A stretch of DNA of 64,000 bases from Mallotus nudiflorus (lineage: Eukaryota; Streptophyta; Magnoliopsida; Malpighiales; Euphorbiaceae). Of the stretch, positions 20,130 through 33,411 are shown piece after piece. Made by a program: the position numbers and the translations under genes. The notes below the pieces were generated by a model that saw only the letters and a list, made by a program, of their open reading frames with translations, searched no databases and was not told the DNA's origin. The DNA lies in contig CANTUR010000055.1 in assembly GCA_947683625.1 (NCBI GenBank), positions 3,616,001 through 3,680,000 of the forward strand, written 5' to 3'. Positions within the stretch are counted from its first letter, which is position 1; the number at the start of each line of letters is the position of its first letter.

Positions 20130-23100
20130 TCAAGATAAACTAGAACCATCAATCATGCCAAGTTCATGCTTAATGAAATTTAATCTCTCTTCATTTAGAG
20201 GTTTGGTGAAAATATCTGCAAGTTGATTATTTGTATCAATAAATTCAAGTGAGATATCACCTATTTGAACATGATCACGTAATAAATGATGTCTAACATC
20301 TATATGTTTAGTTTTAGAATGTTGAATAGGATTCTTACTAAGGTTAATAGTACTTGTATTGTCACATTTGATTGGAATGTTATCAAGTTTTATACCATAG
20401 TCCAACAATTGTTATTTTTGCCATAAAACTTATGAACAATAAAGACTTGTTGCAATATATTCAGCTTCTATAGTGAACAAGGCAATTGAAACTTGTTTCT
20501 TACTAAACCAAGAAACTAAACATTGTCTTAAAAATTGATAAGTTTTGAAAGTGCTTTTTCTATCCAGTAAGCTACTAGCAAAGTTTGTATCTGAATAACT
20601 AATCAAGTTAAAGGAAGAGCTCCTAGGATACCAAAGTCCTAAATGCATTATTCCACAAAGATATTTGAAAATTCTTTTGATAGTATTTAAATGAGACTCT
20701 CTAGGACTTGATTGAAATCTACCACATAAGTAAGTAGCAAATGTAATATTGGGTCTATTAGCAGTTAAATAAAGAAGGGATCTAATTATACCTCTAAATC
20801 TCTTTTCATCAATCGGTTTGCCATTCTCATCCTTGTTGAGTTTGGTTGTAGTGCTCATTGGAGTTTTTCTTGTCTTAGCTCCATCCTTCCTAAAATTTTT
20901 AAGAATGTTCCTTGCATATTTGGTTTGATTGATGAAAATCCCATCTTTGTATTGCTTAATTTTAAGTCTAAGAAAGAATTTGAGTTCTCTCATCATATTC
21001 ATCTCAAATTTTCCTTACATTAACGTAGAAAATTCCTCACACAAGTAATGGTTAATAGCACCAAAAATAATATCACCAACATATATTTGAACAATTAATA
21101 AATCATGCTTGGATTTCTTTATGAAAAGAGTTGTGTCAGCTTTTCCTTTAGAGAACCCTTTCTCTAGTAAAAAGTTGCTCAATCTTTCATACCAAGTTCT
21201 TAGATTTTCTTTCAATCCATACAATGCTTTTGACAATTTAAAAACATAATTTGGAGAATCAAATTTTTCAAAACCCAAAGGGTGCTCGACATATACCTCC
21301 TCTTCAATGAAACCATTTAGAAATGCACTTTTAACATCCATTTGATAAATTTTAAAATCCATGAATGATGCAAATGCAATTAGCATTCAAATACCTTCTA
21401 ACCTTGCAACTGGGGTAAAGGTTTCATCATAATTAATGCCTTCCTTTTGATTATAACCTTTAGCTACTAGTCTAGCATTGTTCCTAGTTATGGCACCTTG
21501 TTCATTCATCTTATTTCTAAATACCCATTTGGTACCTATAATAGGATGATGTTTAGGTCTAGGAACCAAGGTCCAAACCTAGTTTCTCTCAAATTAATTT
21601 AACTCTTCTTGCATAATAAGGACCTAAAATTCATCATTCAAAGTATCATAAACATTTTTGGGTTCAATTTAAGAAATGAAGGCTAAATTAATAATAGACT
21701 TAAATTTTAATATAGTAGTTACCCTTTTTATAGTGTCACCTATGATGAGAACTTGAGGACGAGCTTTCTTGAATTGTCAATCCTTTAGAAGTTCATCCTT
21801 TAAGGTAGGTTGAGATGTCTCCTCATTATCCTCCTTACTTGGACCTTTAAGTTCCAAAGGCTTGCTAGCATTTTCTTTTTGAGTTTCCACAATCTCATTT
21901 TCACTTACAAGATCATCAACACTACAAACATCCTTTCTGGGATCAAGTGAGTTTGATTCATCAAATACAACATGCATTGACTTTTTAAATACTAGAGTTC
22001 TCTTATCAAAGACTCTATATGCTTTACTAGAAATGGAATAGCCTAGGAAAATTCCTTCATTGGCTTTGGAATTAAATTTTCTAAGATTATCCTTAGTGTT
22101 CAATATAAAGCACTTGCATCCAAATACTCTTAGAAATGAGATTTTGGGTTTTCTATTGTTCCATAGCTCATAAGATGTTTTATTTAAAATTAGTCTTTTG
22201 AAAACTTAATTTGAAATATAACAAGATGTGCTAATGGCTTCTGCCCAAAAGTATAGGGACAAATTATACTTGTAAAGCATTATTCTAGCCATTTCCACAA
22301 GAGTTCTATTTTTCTTTTCAACTACCCCATTTTGTTGAGGAGTTCTAGGAGATGAAAATGTATAAGAAATCACATTTTCATTATAATAGTTTTTGAAAAA
22401 TTCATTTTCAAATTCAGTTCCATAATCCCTTCTAATATATGAAATACAAAAACCTTTTTTCTTTTTGAACTCTTTTAGCATAATTTTCAAAAGCTTAAAA
22501 AGCATCATTCTTATGAGCAAGAAAACATACCTAAGTAAATCTAAAGTAATCATTAACCAATATATATGCATAGTGCATTGCACCGAGACTAGCAACTTTA
22601 GTTGGTTAAAATAAATCCATATGTATAAGTTTAAGTGGTCTAGAAGTAGACACTACATTTTTTAGCTTGAATGAGGACTTGGATTTTTTTTCTCTTTGAC
22701 ATGTATCACAAGGTTTATCCTTAGTGAATTCAAGCTTAGGCAATCCAATCACAAGTTTATGTTTACAAAGATCATTCAAAAGCTTAAAATTAACATGTCC
22801 TAACCTTCTATGCCACGTCCATATGTCATAGGAGATAAATACTGAGCATTTTATGTCATTTTTATCAATTTTATTCAAATCAATGACATAAAAAAATTGT
22901 CTACTCTTTCACCATTAAAAATAACTTTGTTTTCATCAAGACTACTAATAAAGCAATTTTTAGGATAAAAAGTTACCTTAGTTCCTATGTCATATAATTA
23001 ACTTATACTAAGCAAATTATATTTAAGACCATCAAAAAATAACACATGATGCATAGATAAGGATTGAGGATTATATATTTCTCCAATGCTAATAATTTTT

Positions 23101-25263
23101 CCTTTTGCATTGTCTCCAAAAGTAACGTGTCCTCCATCCTTAGCATCAAGTTTGTTGAATTGCTCTTTATCTCCCGTCTTATACTTTGAACATCCACTAT
23201 TGAGATACCACTTGCTTTTTGTTCTTGTGGATTTCAAGCACACCTACATAAAATAATTTAAGTGTTCTTTTGGACCTAAACCTTCTTTAGTCTAGGTTTA
23301 TTAGTTTCAAGATAATCCAAAGGAAGTAAATTCATGTGTAGTCTTTTATAGAAGCACACATTGTTACTATGTCCTTTGATCATGCAATATGAACATACAA
23401 TATTTTTGAATTTATTCCTCCTAAGATGAAATGTTTTCCTAGTGTGTGTAATATACCTTTGGTGTTGTGTGTATCTCCTATGTTTTTTTTGTCATTGAGT
23501 GAGACATGCATTAGCAATGGTGATGTGTATTTCAAAAAGTTTGTGTAATATGTTTATATGCATTGCATTGTGTAGCATGCCTACTGTAATTATGTTTAGT
23601 TTACATATAAGCATGCTTGGGTTGAGGTGCTCTAGTTTAAGCCTTACCTCTTTGTGTTAATGAAGGGTGAGTCTTATGAGACTTTCCCTTGTTATTCAAC
23701 ACATGAGATCTTTTAACTTTAAAAGCTTGAGTCTTATTTGATTTATAAGTAGAAGGAGTGAAGTCATAAAAGGCTTTAATAAAATTAATGTGTGATGATG
23801 ATGAATGCATTCCATATTTATATCCAATTCCATAGGTATCTCTATGAAATTTTTAAGAGTCAAGAAGACTATCAAAAGTTTTTTTCCTCTCTTAAATTTA
23901 GCTATATAATTATTTAATTCTAATACCTCTTTAGAAAGCTTATGATTTTCATCATTTGCTTTTTTAAGTTGATCTTCTAAAGAATTCAAAGATTTAGCAT
24001 TACTAATAAGTTTTTCATTTGATGCAACAAGTTTAGCAAAATCATTTTTTAAACATTTAAAATTTTTGTTTAAGCTAGCTAACTTATGTTTATATTATTT
24101 CTTCTTAGATAATAAACTTTTGCATTTAATAAGTAATTTGCTCATAATAGAGCTTTCATTATCATCGTCATCATCACAATCATCAAAGGAATAATAAGAA
24201 GTGGATGGTACCTCATTTTCGTTTTCAACGGCCATGAAGCAAAGATTAACAACTTCTTATTGTTCCTCTTCCTCTTTAGATTCAGAGGAATCATCCCAAA
24301 TAGCTTTGAATGCCTTCTTCTTATCTTTTGCTCCCTTGCTCTTGAATTTGAGTTTATGACACTCACTTCTAATGTGTCTTGGTTTCTTGCATTCATAGCA
24401 AGTAACATCTTTTATTTTCTTCTTCCCATCTCCTTCAAACTTTTTGTTGAAGTCCCTTGTTCTTGAGAATTTTTTCTTTCTTAAGAACTTCTTGAAGTTC
24501 CTAGAGAGCATGGCAATGTCACCATTTTTATCATTAGAATCTTTAATGCTTTCCTCTTCACTATCTTTTTAAAGTTCTTTTAGAGCTATGCTTTTTTTCT
24601 TTTCTTCTTACTCTTTACCTCTTTGCTTAATGGTGAGCTCATATGTTAAGAGCTTACTAATGAGCACATTGGTTAATAGAGCGGAGAGGTCTTCAACTTC
24701 CTCAATTGAAGTAACTCTAGATTCTTAATCCTTCTTAGGTAGGATTCTTAGAATCTTGTTGTTTACCTCTTCCTTAGTGAAATGTTTATGAAGATTCTTG
24801 AGGATTATAAGAAGAGCATTGAGCCGATTAATCATCTCTGTGATTAACTCTTGAGGCTTCATTTTGAAGAGTTCATATTCATACATACAAAGTTGAACCT
24901 TCTTGCTTCTCACTTGTATATTTCCTTTATAGTGATTTTTCAAGGTCTCCCATATTTCCTTGGCCGACATATAATATTGTAGCTTGCCTCTTTCTTCTCT
25001 TGTCATATAGGAGACTAGAGTAATTATAGCTTTTTTATTTTTATGATTTTTTTCCTTTTGATCAATGCTCCATTAGTTTTTTAAAAGGGTAGTTACTACA
25101 ACATCAATTATAGTTATAGGTGGTTCCCAAACTCTAAGGACAATGTCCTAAAGTTTAATAGAATCATAATCAAGGTATAGCTCCATCTTGAATTTCCATT
25201 AAGGACAGTCACTAACATAAAAAAATGGTCTAAAAGAAGAAATGTTTTGGATTCACTCCCTAT
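20130..25263 (-). pseudogene. SIRE-2 gag-pol, decayed
   Basis: Order from the right: the start codon is mutated to ATA at 25261-25263 (followed by GSESK as in SIRE-1). Gag follows with MSAKEIWETLKNHYKGN (24725-25006) and zinc knuckle CYECKKPRHIRSEC (24257-24511). Next is a coiled-coil-like segment LEDQLKKANDENHKLSKEV (23696-24211) absent from SIRE-1. Protease has LNSGCSKYKTGD (Asp to Asn; 22998-23243). Integrase has HRRLGH (22606-22878) and PQQNGVVEKKNRT (22206-22595). RT at 20430-21569 has YVDD changed to YVGD. RNase H at 20130-21002 keeps QLADIFTKPL. Stops, shifts and the changed catalytic residues make it non-functional. It is a useful reference for the ancestral gag-protease layout. Confidence 0.92.
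23244..24211 (-). other. Segment of SIRE-2 missing from SIRE-1, bounded by GT and AG
   Basis: On the minus strand SIRE-2 reads ...AATGAG then GTACCATCC at 24211, and ends ...TTTTATGTAG at 23244 before GTGTGCTTG. SIRE-1 joins ...GATGAG directly to ATGTGCTTG at 7131/7132. The segment is 968 bases. Its 5' part encodes a coiled-coil-like stretch and its 3' part has many stops. The last codon before GTGTGC is an in-frame TAG. It could be a retained intron, or a coding segment that SIRE-1 lost by deletion. Confidence 0.7.
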
Positions 25264-25298
25264 TATTTTGTATTCTATAAGTGAAGTACCTAAAATTC

Positions 25299-25314
25299 AA
25301 GCTCTTATACTAAT
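25299..25314 (-). other. Mutated primer binding site of SIRE-2
   Basis: On the element strand this reads TTAGTATAAGAGCTT. TGGTATCAGAGC is expected, so it differs from the initiator-Met site at a few positions including the first G. It lies directly after the 5' LTR. Confidence 0.75.
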
Positions 25315-26357
25315 TGAAAAGAGTCCTAAAGCTGGTGAATAGGACTATCGAATAAAATAAGAAATTAAAAAAATTCTTTACAAGAATTGAATGGAAGTTG
25401 AGAAGGAAGAATGAAGAACATAAAGATTTAAGGAGTTCAGATTCAACAACAACCCTACATCTCCACTTAACTTTAGGATTTTCAATTACCTACAATCTTA
25501 TTCATAAGATTGAGATTACACAAGAGTTTTATGGCTCACTTTTATAGCTTTACAACTTGAGTTTTCAAGGCTCACTCAAAAACCAAATCCCAAGTGTTTC
25601 AATGGACAACACTTAAACCAATTCCTTTAGAAATAAATCTCACTTCCCTTCTAATATATCCCAATATTTAAGATGAAGAGAAATTCTATTTCTAACATAC
25701 AACCAACTCTCACAAGAGTTTATACAAAGAAATGAATTTTAGAAGAATTTTGAGAGCTTAATTGAATGCTTGAATGTATAAAATGAATGAGCAAGTTTCT
25801 TAACCTCAATATCATCTTCAGTGATCTTATTTATACTTAAGTAATCCAATTATAGCTATTGGAAGCAATAATTTTGTTCCTAACTAAATCCAAGATCATT
25901 TAAATGAAAATTTGGACTTTGAGCTAGATTTTGTCAGGTCCTGATCAGGATATTATCAGTCTCGATTGGGACTAGAACCATATAGTTGTTACTAGTCATT
26001 GCCTTTGAATTTCTGCCTTAATCCTAATTAAGATATGCATTGTCGGATTGGGACATAAGTGGGTTCTATCCCTTTTTGCCAAATCGTGCTCATTTTGGTC
26101 CCGCTCAGGACTACTTTTGTCTCAATCGAGACTACAACCAAAATTGTAAATTTTTATGCAATTTAGTCCTTATAATGAGTCCGGTCAACATAGTACTTGC
26201 AGTAGCTTTTCAGAGTTATTTTTCTTCAATATTTCATTATCATTTTAACTTCCAAAATGTCCCTAACTTATGCACATTTGAAACAAACACATTAGTTGCT
26301 CAGAAATTAAATTTGTTAAGATCAAAATCAAGATTGTTTAACTTGCTAAGGTCAACA
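25315..26357 (-). repeat. 5' LTR of SIRE-2
   Basis: 1043 bp with the same ends as the 3' copy. Near 25332 the C/G-rich R-U5 stretch has been lost (AAAGCTGGTGAATAGGAC), and part of the U3 palindrome cluster near 26040 is deleted. The visible differences show considerable age. Confidence 0.92.
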
Positions 26358-26362
26358 CCACT
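26358..26362. repeat. Target site duplication of SIRE-2, right copy
   Basis: CCACT, matching 16397-16401. Confidence 0.93.
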
Positions 26363-26606
26363 GTATATCCGAAAATGAATATTTTTGGTATATAATTATT
26401 TCTCAAAGATTGTGGACTTGCATAGATTGAGATACTTCATCGAAATGTATATATATACTCTTTCAAGGAGTATTTTATTGTCTCCAATCATTAAACAATT
26501 ATTATTGATAGTGAATCAACTTACTACACACTTAAAGAAAATCATTAAAATCTAAATTGTTTATCAAAGTCCAAAATTAGGAGTTTGATCATACAAATGG
26601 TCAACA
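26363..26606 (-). repeat. 3' LTR of SIRE-3, inner part (start of U3)
   Basis: This continues the LTR interrupted at 16401. It ends (LTR start on the minus strand) with TGTTGACCATTTGTATGATC at 26606, nearly the same as the SIRE-1 LTR start. Both parts add to 1503 bp, against 1471 bp for the other LTR. Confidence 0.9.
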
Positions 26607-28227
26607 ATCTCCCTTTTTTGGCTTTGACAACCAATTTGATAAGATAATAAATGAAGTGTATGAGTGTTAAAAAAAAGACATGAATAAATATGCATTATAT
26701 AGAATAGCTCCTCCTCTCAAATTAAATTGATGTATTATGTGAACAATTTTCCTCCCCTTAATATATGCATAAAATTCAATAGAATACACTATGTATCAAG
26801 ACATAAAAGTAATTGAATTAACATGTCATATATAAGGGATAATAAATTTTTCTTATATATTTCTTTATTACTCCCCTTTTATAAATATGATAAAAAATAT
26901 AAATTCATTTTATTCCCCCTTTTTTATCCAAAAAAAAAAAGACAACATAATCATGCTATCAAGAGCATGGCATAACATAACAAATTTGTTAAAAACATGA
27001 TTACATGATCATTAAAATAAATTATTAGGAAATTTGAAGGAAATAATTTTAAATATATATGCATCATAAAAATAGTACATATAGGACATGATCAGATAGA
27101 GCTTAGCTAGTTAATGATTATATGACACTTAGCATCCTCTTCTCACCTTTTGTCAAAGAAAAAAAGAAAAGAGAGAGATATAAAGGGAAATGAACCTAAA
27201 GGAACCAAAAATAAAAATCTAAAGGGAATAAAAGATCAAGAACCAAAACAATGAAAATAAAGATACATAAAATATTTATAAAATCTATGTCATACTTAAA
27301 TAAAGTAAGCAAAACAAGGTTTTTTTTATCACATATGATATATGAAAAAACTAGCCACACTTATAATGTTACTATGCATGCATAAACAAAATTATATGAA
27401 ATAAATTCAAACAATTTTCTCCCCCTATTTCAAATTAAAAAAAATAGAATAAGGTTTGGATTAAAAAATTTTATATTAAGTACATACTATCACATAGTTA
27501 TGTCACTAACATAAGCACATCTTTGTAAAAAAAAAAAATCTCGCCCTTAAAAGAAATTAACTAAATACTCATGCAAACTCAATTATTTCTTCCCCTTTGT
27601 CAAAAGCAAAGATAGACTAAATCTTAAAAAATATTCATGCCTTATTAAAGATAAAAAAAATTCCTAAGAAGAATTTATACTTGAATAAATTAAACATGAA
27701 TTTTGCATGTATAAACAAAATTAAAAAAAAATTAATGCATAAACAAAATAAATAAAAAATTAAACAAACTCAAATATTTCTCCACCTTTGTCAAAATGCA
27801 AAAAAAAAATCATTAAAAAAATTTCATTAAAAAGGATAGAGTTACAATGATATTAAGATATCAGTTGTAGACAAAATATAAAACTAACAGCTTATCGCTT
27901 ATATCCAAAAAATAAGCCGAACCTAAACTAACACAAAATAATCATAAAAAAAAAACTATTAGCTCAAACCTTATATACGGAAAATAAATTAAAAATAAAC
28001 CAAATAGAAATTGACAAAAACACACCAAAATATAAATAAAGTAATTAGTCTTATTGTGGAGGAGGAAATAGGGAATAATTTTGCTAAAATAAAATAATTA
28101 ATTAATTAAATTTAACTCAATAATTAATTATTAAATAGCAAAAAGAATTAAAAGATTGTTAAGATCAAAATCAAAATTAATGACCAAAACAATTAATAAG
28201 CACAATATGATTTCACATGAAAATAGT
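26607..28227 (-). other. SIRE-3 polypurine tract and non-coding 3' region
   Basis: The tract is at 26607-26619 (AAAAAAGGGAGAT on the element strand). The remaining 1.6 kb has no frame. Purine-rich tract-like blocks recur near 26731, 26870, 27140, 27420, 27590 and 27780. The part near 27850-28080 resembles the SIRE-1 3' region around 10510-10710. No ORF3 is seen. Confidence 0.7.
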
Positions 28228-31200
28228 TCAACCATTAATCAATATAGCATAAAATGAAGACACACAAAAACCATCAATCATACCAAGCTCATGCTTAATA
28301 AAATTTATTCCTTCCTTGAAAAGAGGCTTGGTACAAATGTCAACTAATTGATGATTAGTATAAAAAAATTCAAGAAAAATATCACCATTGTGCACATGAT
28401 CACGTAAGAAATAATGTCTAATATCTATATGTTTAGTTCTAGAATGTTTAATGGGATTTTTACTAAGGTTTATAGCACTTTTATTATCATATTTAATTGG
28501 AATGTAATTAATATCAATGCTATAGTCTAATAGTTGTTGTTTTTGCCATAGAACTTGTGAGCAACAACAACTAACCACCGCATATTCTACTTTAACGGTG
28601 GACAAGGCAACCGAAACTTATTTCTTACTAAACCAAGAAACTAAGCAATTACCTAAATTTTGACAAGTTTCAGAAGTGCTTTTCTATTTAGTAAACTACT
28701 AGCAAAGTTTGCATTAGAATAACTAATCAAGTCAAGGGAAGAACTCCTAGGATACCAAAGTCCTAAATGCATTATACCATAAAGATATTTAAAAATTCTT
28801 TTGATAGAATTCAAATGAGACTCTCTAGGACTTAATTAAAATCTAGCACATAAGTAAGTAGCAAACATAATATCGGGTCTACTAGTAGTTAAATAAAGAA
28901 AGGATCAAATCATACCTCTAAATTGTTTTTCATTAACCAGTTTACCATTCTCATCCTTATTGAGTTCAATTGTGGTGCTTATTGGAGTTTTTCTTGTCTT
29001 AGCTCCATCCATGAAAAAATCTCTAAGAACTTCTCTTTCATATTTGGTTTGATTGATGAAAATCTCATCTTTGCATTGCTTGATTTATAATCCAAGAAAT
29101 AATTTTAATTCCCCCATCATACTCATCTTAAATTCTCCTTGCATTAGTTTAGAAAATTCCTCACACAAGCAATGGTTAGTAGCACTAAAAACAATATCAT
29201 CAATATATATTTGAACAATTAATAAATCATGCTTGGATTTCTTTATGAAAAGAGTTGTGTCAACTTTTCCTCTAGAGAACCCTTTCTCTAGTAAAAAGTT
29301 GCTCAATTTTTCATACCAAGCTCTTAGATTTTGTTTCAATCCATACAATGCTTTTGACAATTTAAAAACATGATTTGGAGAATCAAAATTTTCAAAACCC
29401 AAAGGGTGCTCAACATATACCTCCTCTTCAATTAAACCATTTAGAAATGCACTTTTAACATCCATTTGATAAAGTTTAAAATCCATGAATGATGCAAATG
29501 CAAGTAGCATTCTAATACCTTATAACCTTGCAACCAGGGCAAAGGTTTCATCATAATCAATGCCTTCCTCTTGATTATAACCTTTAGTTACTAATCTAGC
29601 TTTATTCCTAGTTATGACACCTTATTCATTTATCTTATTTCTAAACACCCATTTGGTACCTATAATAGGATGATGTTTAGGTCTAGGAACCAAGGTCCAA
29701 ACCTTGTTTCTCTCAAATTGATTTAACTCTTCTTGCATAGCAAGGACCCAAAATTTATCACTTAAGGCATCATTAATATTTTTTAGTTCAATTTGAAAAA
29801 TGAAGGACAAATTAATAATTGATTTTAATTTAGATCTAGTAGTTACCCTTTTTGTAATGTCACCTATGATGAGATCTTGAGGATGAGCTTTCTTGAATTG
29901 TCAATCCTTTGGAAGTTCATCCTTCAAAGTAGGTTAAGATATCTCCTCATTATCCTCCTTACATGCACCTTCAAGTTTTAAAGGCTTACCAGCATTTTCT
30001 TCTTATGTATCCATAATCTCATTGTCACCTATAAGATCATCAACACTACAAGCATCCTTTCTAGGATCAAGTGAGTTTGATTCATCAAATACAACATACA
30101 TTGAATCATTAACTACCAGAGTTCTCTTATTAAAGACTCTATATGCTTTATTAGAAATAGAATAGCTTAGGAAAATTCCTTCATTGGCTTTGGAATCAAA
30201 TTTCCCAAGATTATCCTTGGTGTTTAATATAAAGCACTTGCATTCAAATACTCTTAAATATGAGATTTTGGGTTTTCAATTGTTCCATAACTAATAAGAT
30301 GTTTTATTTAAAATTGGTCTTTTAAAATCTCAATTTGAAATATAACAAGATGTGTTAATGGCTTTCGCCTAAAAGTATAGAGGCAAATTATACTCGTGAA
30401 GCATTATTCTAGACATTTTCACAAGAGTTCTATTTTTCCTTTCAACTACCTATTTTATTGAGGAGTTCTAGGAGATGAAAATGTATGTGAAATACCATTT
30501 TCATTGCAAAAGGTTTTGAAAAAATCATTCTCAAATTTAGTTTTATGATAACTTATAATGAATAAAATACAAAATCCTTTTTCTTTTTTATCTCTTTTTG
30601 AAAAATTTTCAAAATTTTCAAAAGCTTTAAATGCATATTCTTATGAGCAAGAAAACACATCCAAGTAAATCTAGAGTTGTCATCAACCAATGCATATGCA
30701 TAGTGCATTCTACCGAGACTAGCAACTCTAGTTGGTCGAAATAAATCTATATGTATAAGTTTAAATGGCCTAGAGGTGGACAATACATTTTTTAGCTTAG
30801 ATGAAGACTTGGACTTTTTTCCCTTTTGTCAAGCATCACAAGGTTTATCCTTGGTGAATTCAAGCTTAGGTAAACCAATCACAAGTTCATGTTTACAAAG
30901 ATCATTCAAAAGTTCAAAATTTACATGTCCTAACCTTCTATGCCATGTCCAAGTGTCATGGGAAATAGACATTAAGCATTTGATGTCTTTATTATCAATC
31001 TTATTCATATTAATAACATAAACATTTTCTACTCTTTCACCACTAAAAATTAGTTTGTCTTCATAAAGACTACTAACAAAGTAATTTTTAGGATACAAAG
31101 TCACCTTATTTCCCACATCATATAATTGACTTATACTACACAAATTATGTTTAAGACCATCAATAAACAATACATGATGTATAGCTAAGGATTGAGGATT

Positions 31201-33360
31201 ACCAATTTCTCTAATGCCAATAATTTTTCCTTTTGCATTGTCTCCAAATGTAACTTGTCCTCCATCTTTAGCATCAAACTTTTTGAATTGCTCCTTGTCT
31301 TATGTCATGTGCCTTGAACATCCATTGTCAAGATACCACTTGCTTTTTATTCTTATGGATTTGAAGCACACCTACACAAAACAATTTAAATGTTCTTTTA
31401 AACTTAAACCTTTTTTGGTTTAGGTTGGTTTCAAGATAATTCAAAGAAAACAAATTCATGTGTAGTCTTCTATAAAAGCATACATTATTAGTATGTCCTT
31501 TGATCATGCAATATGAACATATGACAATTTCAAATTTATTTTTCTTAGGATGATATGGTTCCTTAATATATGAATCATGCCTTTTTTTGTTAAGGTGGTG
31601 TGTGCCTCTTAAAATTATTTTGAGTCATAGTGTGAGACATACATTCATAATGGCAATAAGTATTTTGATAGGTCTGTGCAATATGTTTATGAGTGTTGTG
31701 TTTAGTGTACATGTAGACATGTTTGGGTTATGCTTGTCTCACATAAAACTTACCTCTTTGTGCCATATAGGATTGGGTCTTATGAGACTATCCTTTAATA
31801 TTTAACACATAAGACTTATTAGCTTTGAAAGCTTGAGTCTCAATTGATTTAGAGGTAGAATGAATGGAATTGCATATGCTTAAATAAATTTAATTTATGA
31901 TAATAATGAAGATGAGGTAATTCCATTAGTATATCCAATTCCATGAGTACTTTCTAATAAGGTAGTTAACCCTACTTTTGATATGAATTTTTTTAGTTTA
32001 ACTACCTTATTAGAAAGTTTATGATTTTTATCACTTGCTTTCTTGAGTTACTCTTCCAAAGAATTTGAAGATTTTAAATCACAAGTAAGTTTCTCATTTG
32101 ACTTAACAAGATTAGAAAATTCATTTCTTAAATTTTCAAATTCTTTGGTTAAACTAGTTAACTCATGCTTATAATGCTTCTTTCTAGAAAGAAAGGTTTT
32201 GCATTTAAGCAAGAGTTTTCTCACAATAGAACTCTCATCATCATCATTATATTCATAATAATCATCATAATAAGAGTTAGAAGTAAATGGTACCTCTTTT
32301 TCATCTTCAAGAGCCATAAAGCAAAGGTTGGTCAATTCTTGTTGTTCCTCTTTCTTTTCAGATTTGGAGGAGTCATCACAAGTAGCTTTAAAGGTCTTTC
32401 TTTTCTCCTTTTTCTTGAATTTGAGTTTAGAGCACTCACTTCGAATGTGACTTATTGGAGCACTTGCTATAACTTACATTCATAGCAAGTAACTTCTTTA
32501 GCTTTCTTCTTACCTTCGCCTTCATCATTCTTGTTAAAGTCTCTTATTCTTAAGAAAATTTTCTTTCTCAAAAAATTCTTAAAGTTCTTAGTGAGCATGG
32601 CAATATCACCATTTTCATCACTAGAATCTTCAGTGTTTTCATCTTCACTTTCTTCTTATGAAATCTTCAATGTTATGCTTTTTTTTCTTCTATTCCTTCT
32701 CTTATTGCTCTTCACTTATTTACTTAATTATGAGTTCATGTGTTAAGAGCTTCCAATAAGCACATCGATTGAGAGGGTAGAGAGGTCTTGAGCTTCCTCA
32801 AGTAAAGTGACTCAAGATTCCTAATCCTTTTTAGGTAGGATTTTTAGAATCTTATTGTTCACCTCTTCCTTAGAGAAATGTTTTCCAAGTTTCTTAAGGG
32901 TTGTGAGGAGAGCATTGAGATGGTTTAACATCTCCATGCTTGATTCTTGAGGCTTCATTTTACAAAGTTCATATTCATACATATGAAGTTGAACATTTTT
33001 ACTTCTTACTTATACATTGCCTTCATAATGGTTCTCCAAGGTCTCCCATATTTCCTTGGCTAAAATGTAATATTTAAGCTTGCCTCCTTCTCCTCTTATC
33101 ATGGAAGACAGTAGAGTGATCATAGTTTTCTTCTTTTTGTAGTTTTCTTCCTTTTGATCATTACTCTATTCACTTTTTGAAAGAGTAGTTTATACACTAT
33201 CAATGGTAGTTTTTGGTGGTTGCCAACCTTTAAGAACAACTTCCCAAAGCCTAATGGAATCATAATCTAGATATAACTCCATTCTGAAGTTCTAATGAGG
33301 ATAGTCACTACCATTAAAGAATGGTCTAAGTGAAGAAAAATTTTGAAGTTCACTACCCAT
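28228..33360 (-). pseudogene. SIRE-3 gag-pol, decayed
   Basis: It starts with ATG at 33358-33360 (MGSEL, FSSLRPFFNGSDYPH) and ends after KHELGMIDG near 28228. Gag pieces include YEGNV and EEVNNKILKILPKKD (about 32830-33050). A KKKRKTFKAT-like basic region sits near 32400. A lysine-rich coiled-coil-like segment is at 32048-32335 (HELTSLTKEFENLRNEF). Protease WYLDNGCS lies near 31330. Integrase runs 30829-31170 (HRRLGHVNFELLNDLC) and 30553-30783. RT at 29085-29810 keeps YQMDVKSAFLNG and YIDDIVF. RNase H is 28228-28605. Numerous stops and shifts are present. Its RNase H end and 3' region look closer to SIRE-1 than SIRE-2 does. Confidence 0.92.
31372..32293 (-). other. SIRE-3 counterpart of the GT-AG bounded segment missing from SIRE-1
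   Basis: On the minus strand the segment opens ...AAAGAG then GTACCATTT at 32293 and closes ...TTTTGTGTAG at 31372 before GTGTGCTTC. It is 922 bases long. Both boundaries and the in-frame TAG match those of SIRE-2. Confidence 0.7.
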
Positions 33361-33394
33361 GATCTTGTATTCTAGCAATTAAGCTCCTAATATC

Positions 33395-33411
33395 CAAGCT
33401 CTGATGCCAAT
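33395..33411 (-). other. Primer binding site of SIRE-3
   Basis: The element strand reads TTGGCATCAGAGCTTGG next to the LTR. This is one base off the TGGTATCAGAGC initiator-Met site. Confidence 0.8.

Larger units (their letters stand above)
16402..26357 (-). mobile_element. SIRE-type copia element SIRE-2, nested in the SIRE-3 LTR
   Basis: 9956 bp on the minus strand. The 3' LTR is 16402-17487, followed by a polypurine tract at 17488-17501, an extra ORF3 remnant (18257-19515), gag-pol remnant (20130-25263), a mutated primer site and the 5' LTR (25315-26357). Target duplications CCACT are perfect. LTR lengths differ (1086 and 1043), with an internal deletion in the 5' copy around the GATC-palindrome cluster. 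It is younger than SIRE-3 and clearly older than SIRE-1, and is coding-dead. Confidence 0.95.

Noticed and set aside
26040..26378. 112-codon plus frame
   Set aside because: It runs across the SIRE-2 5' LTR and into the SIRE-3 LTR, on the strand opposite to both, so it spans an insertion boundary.
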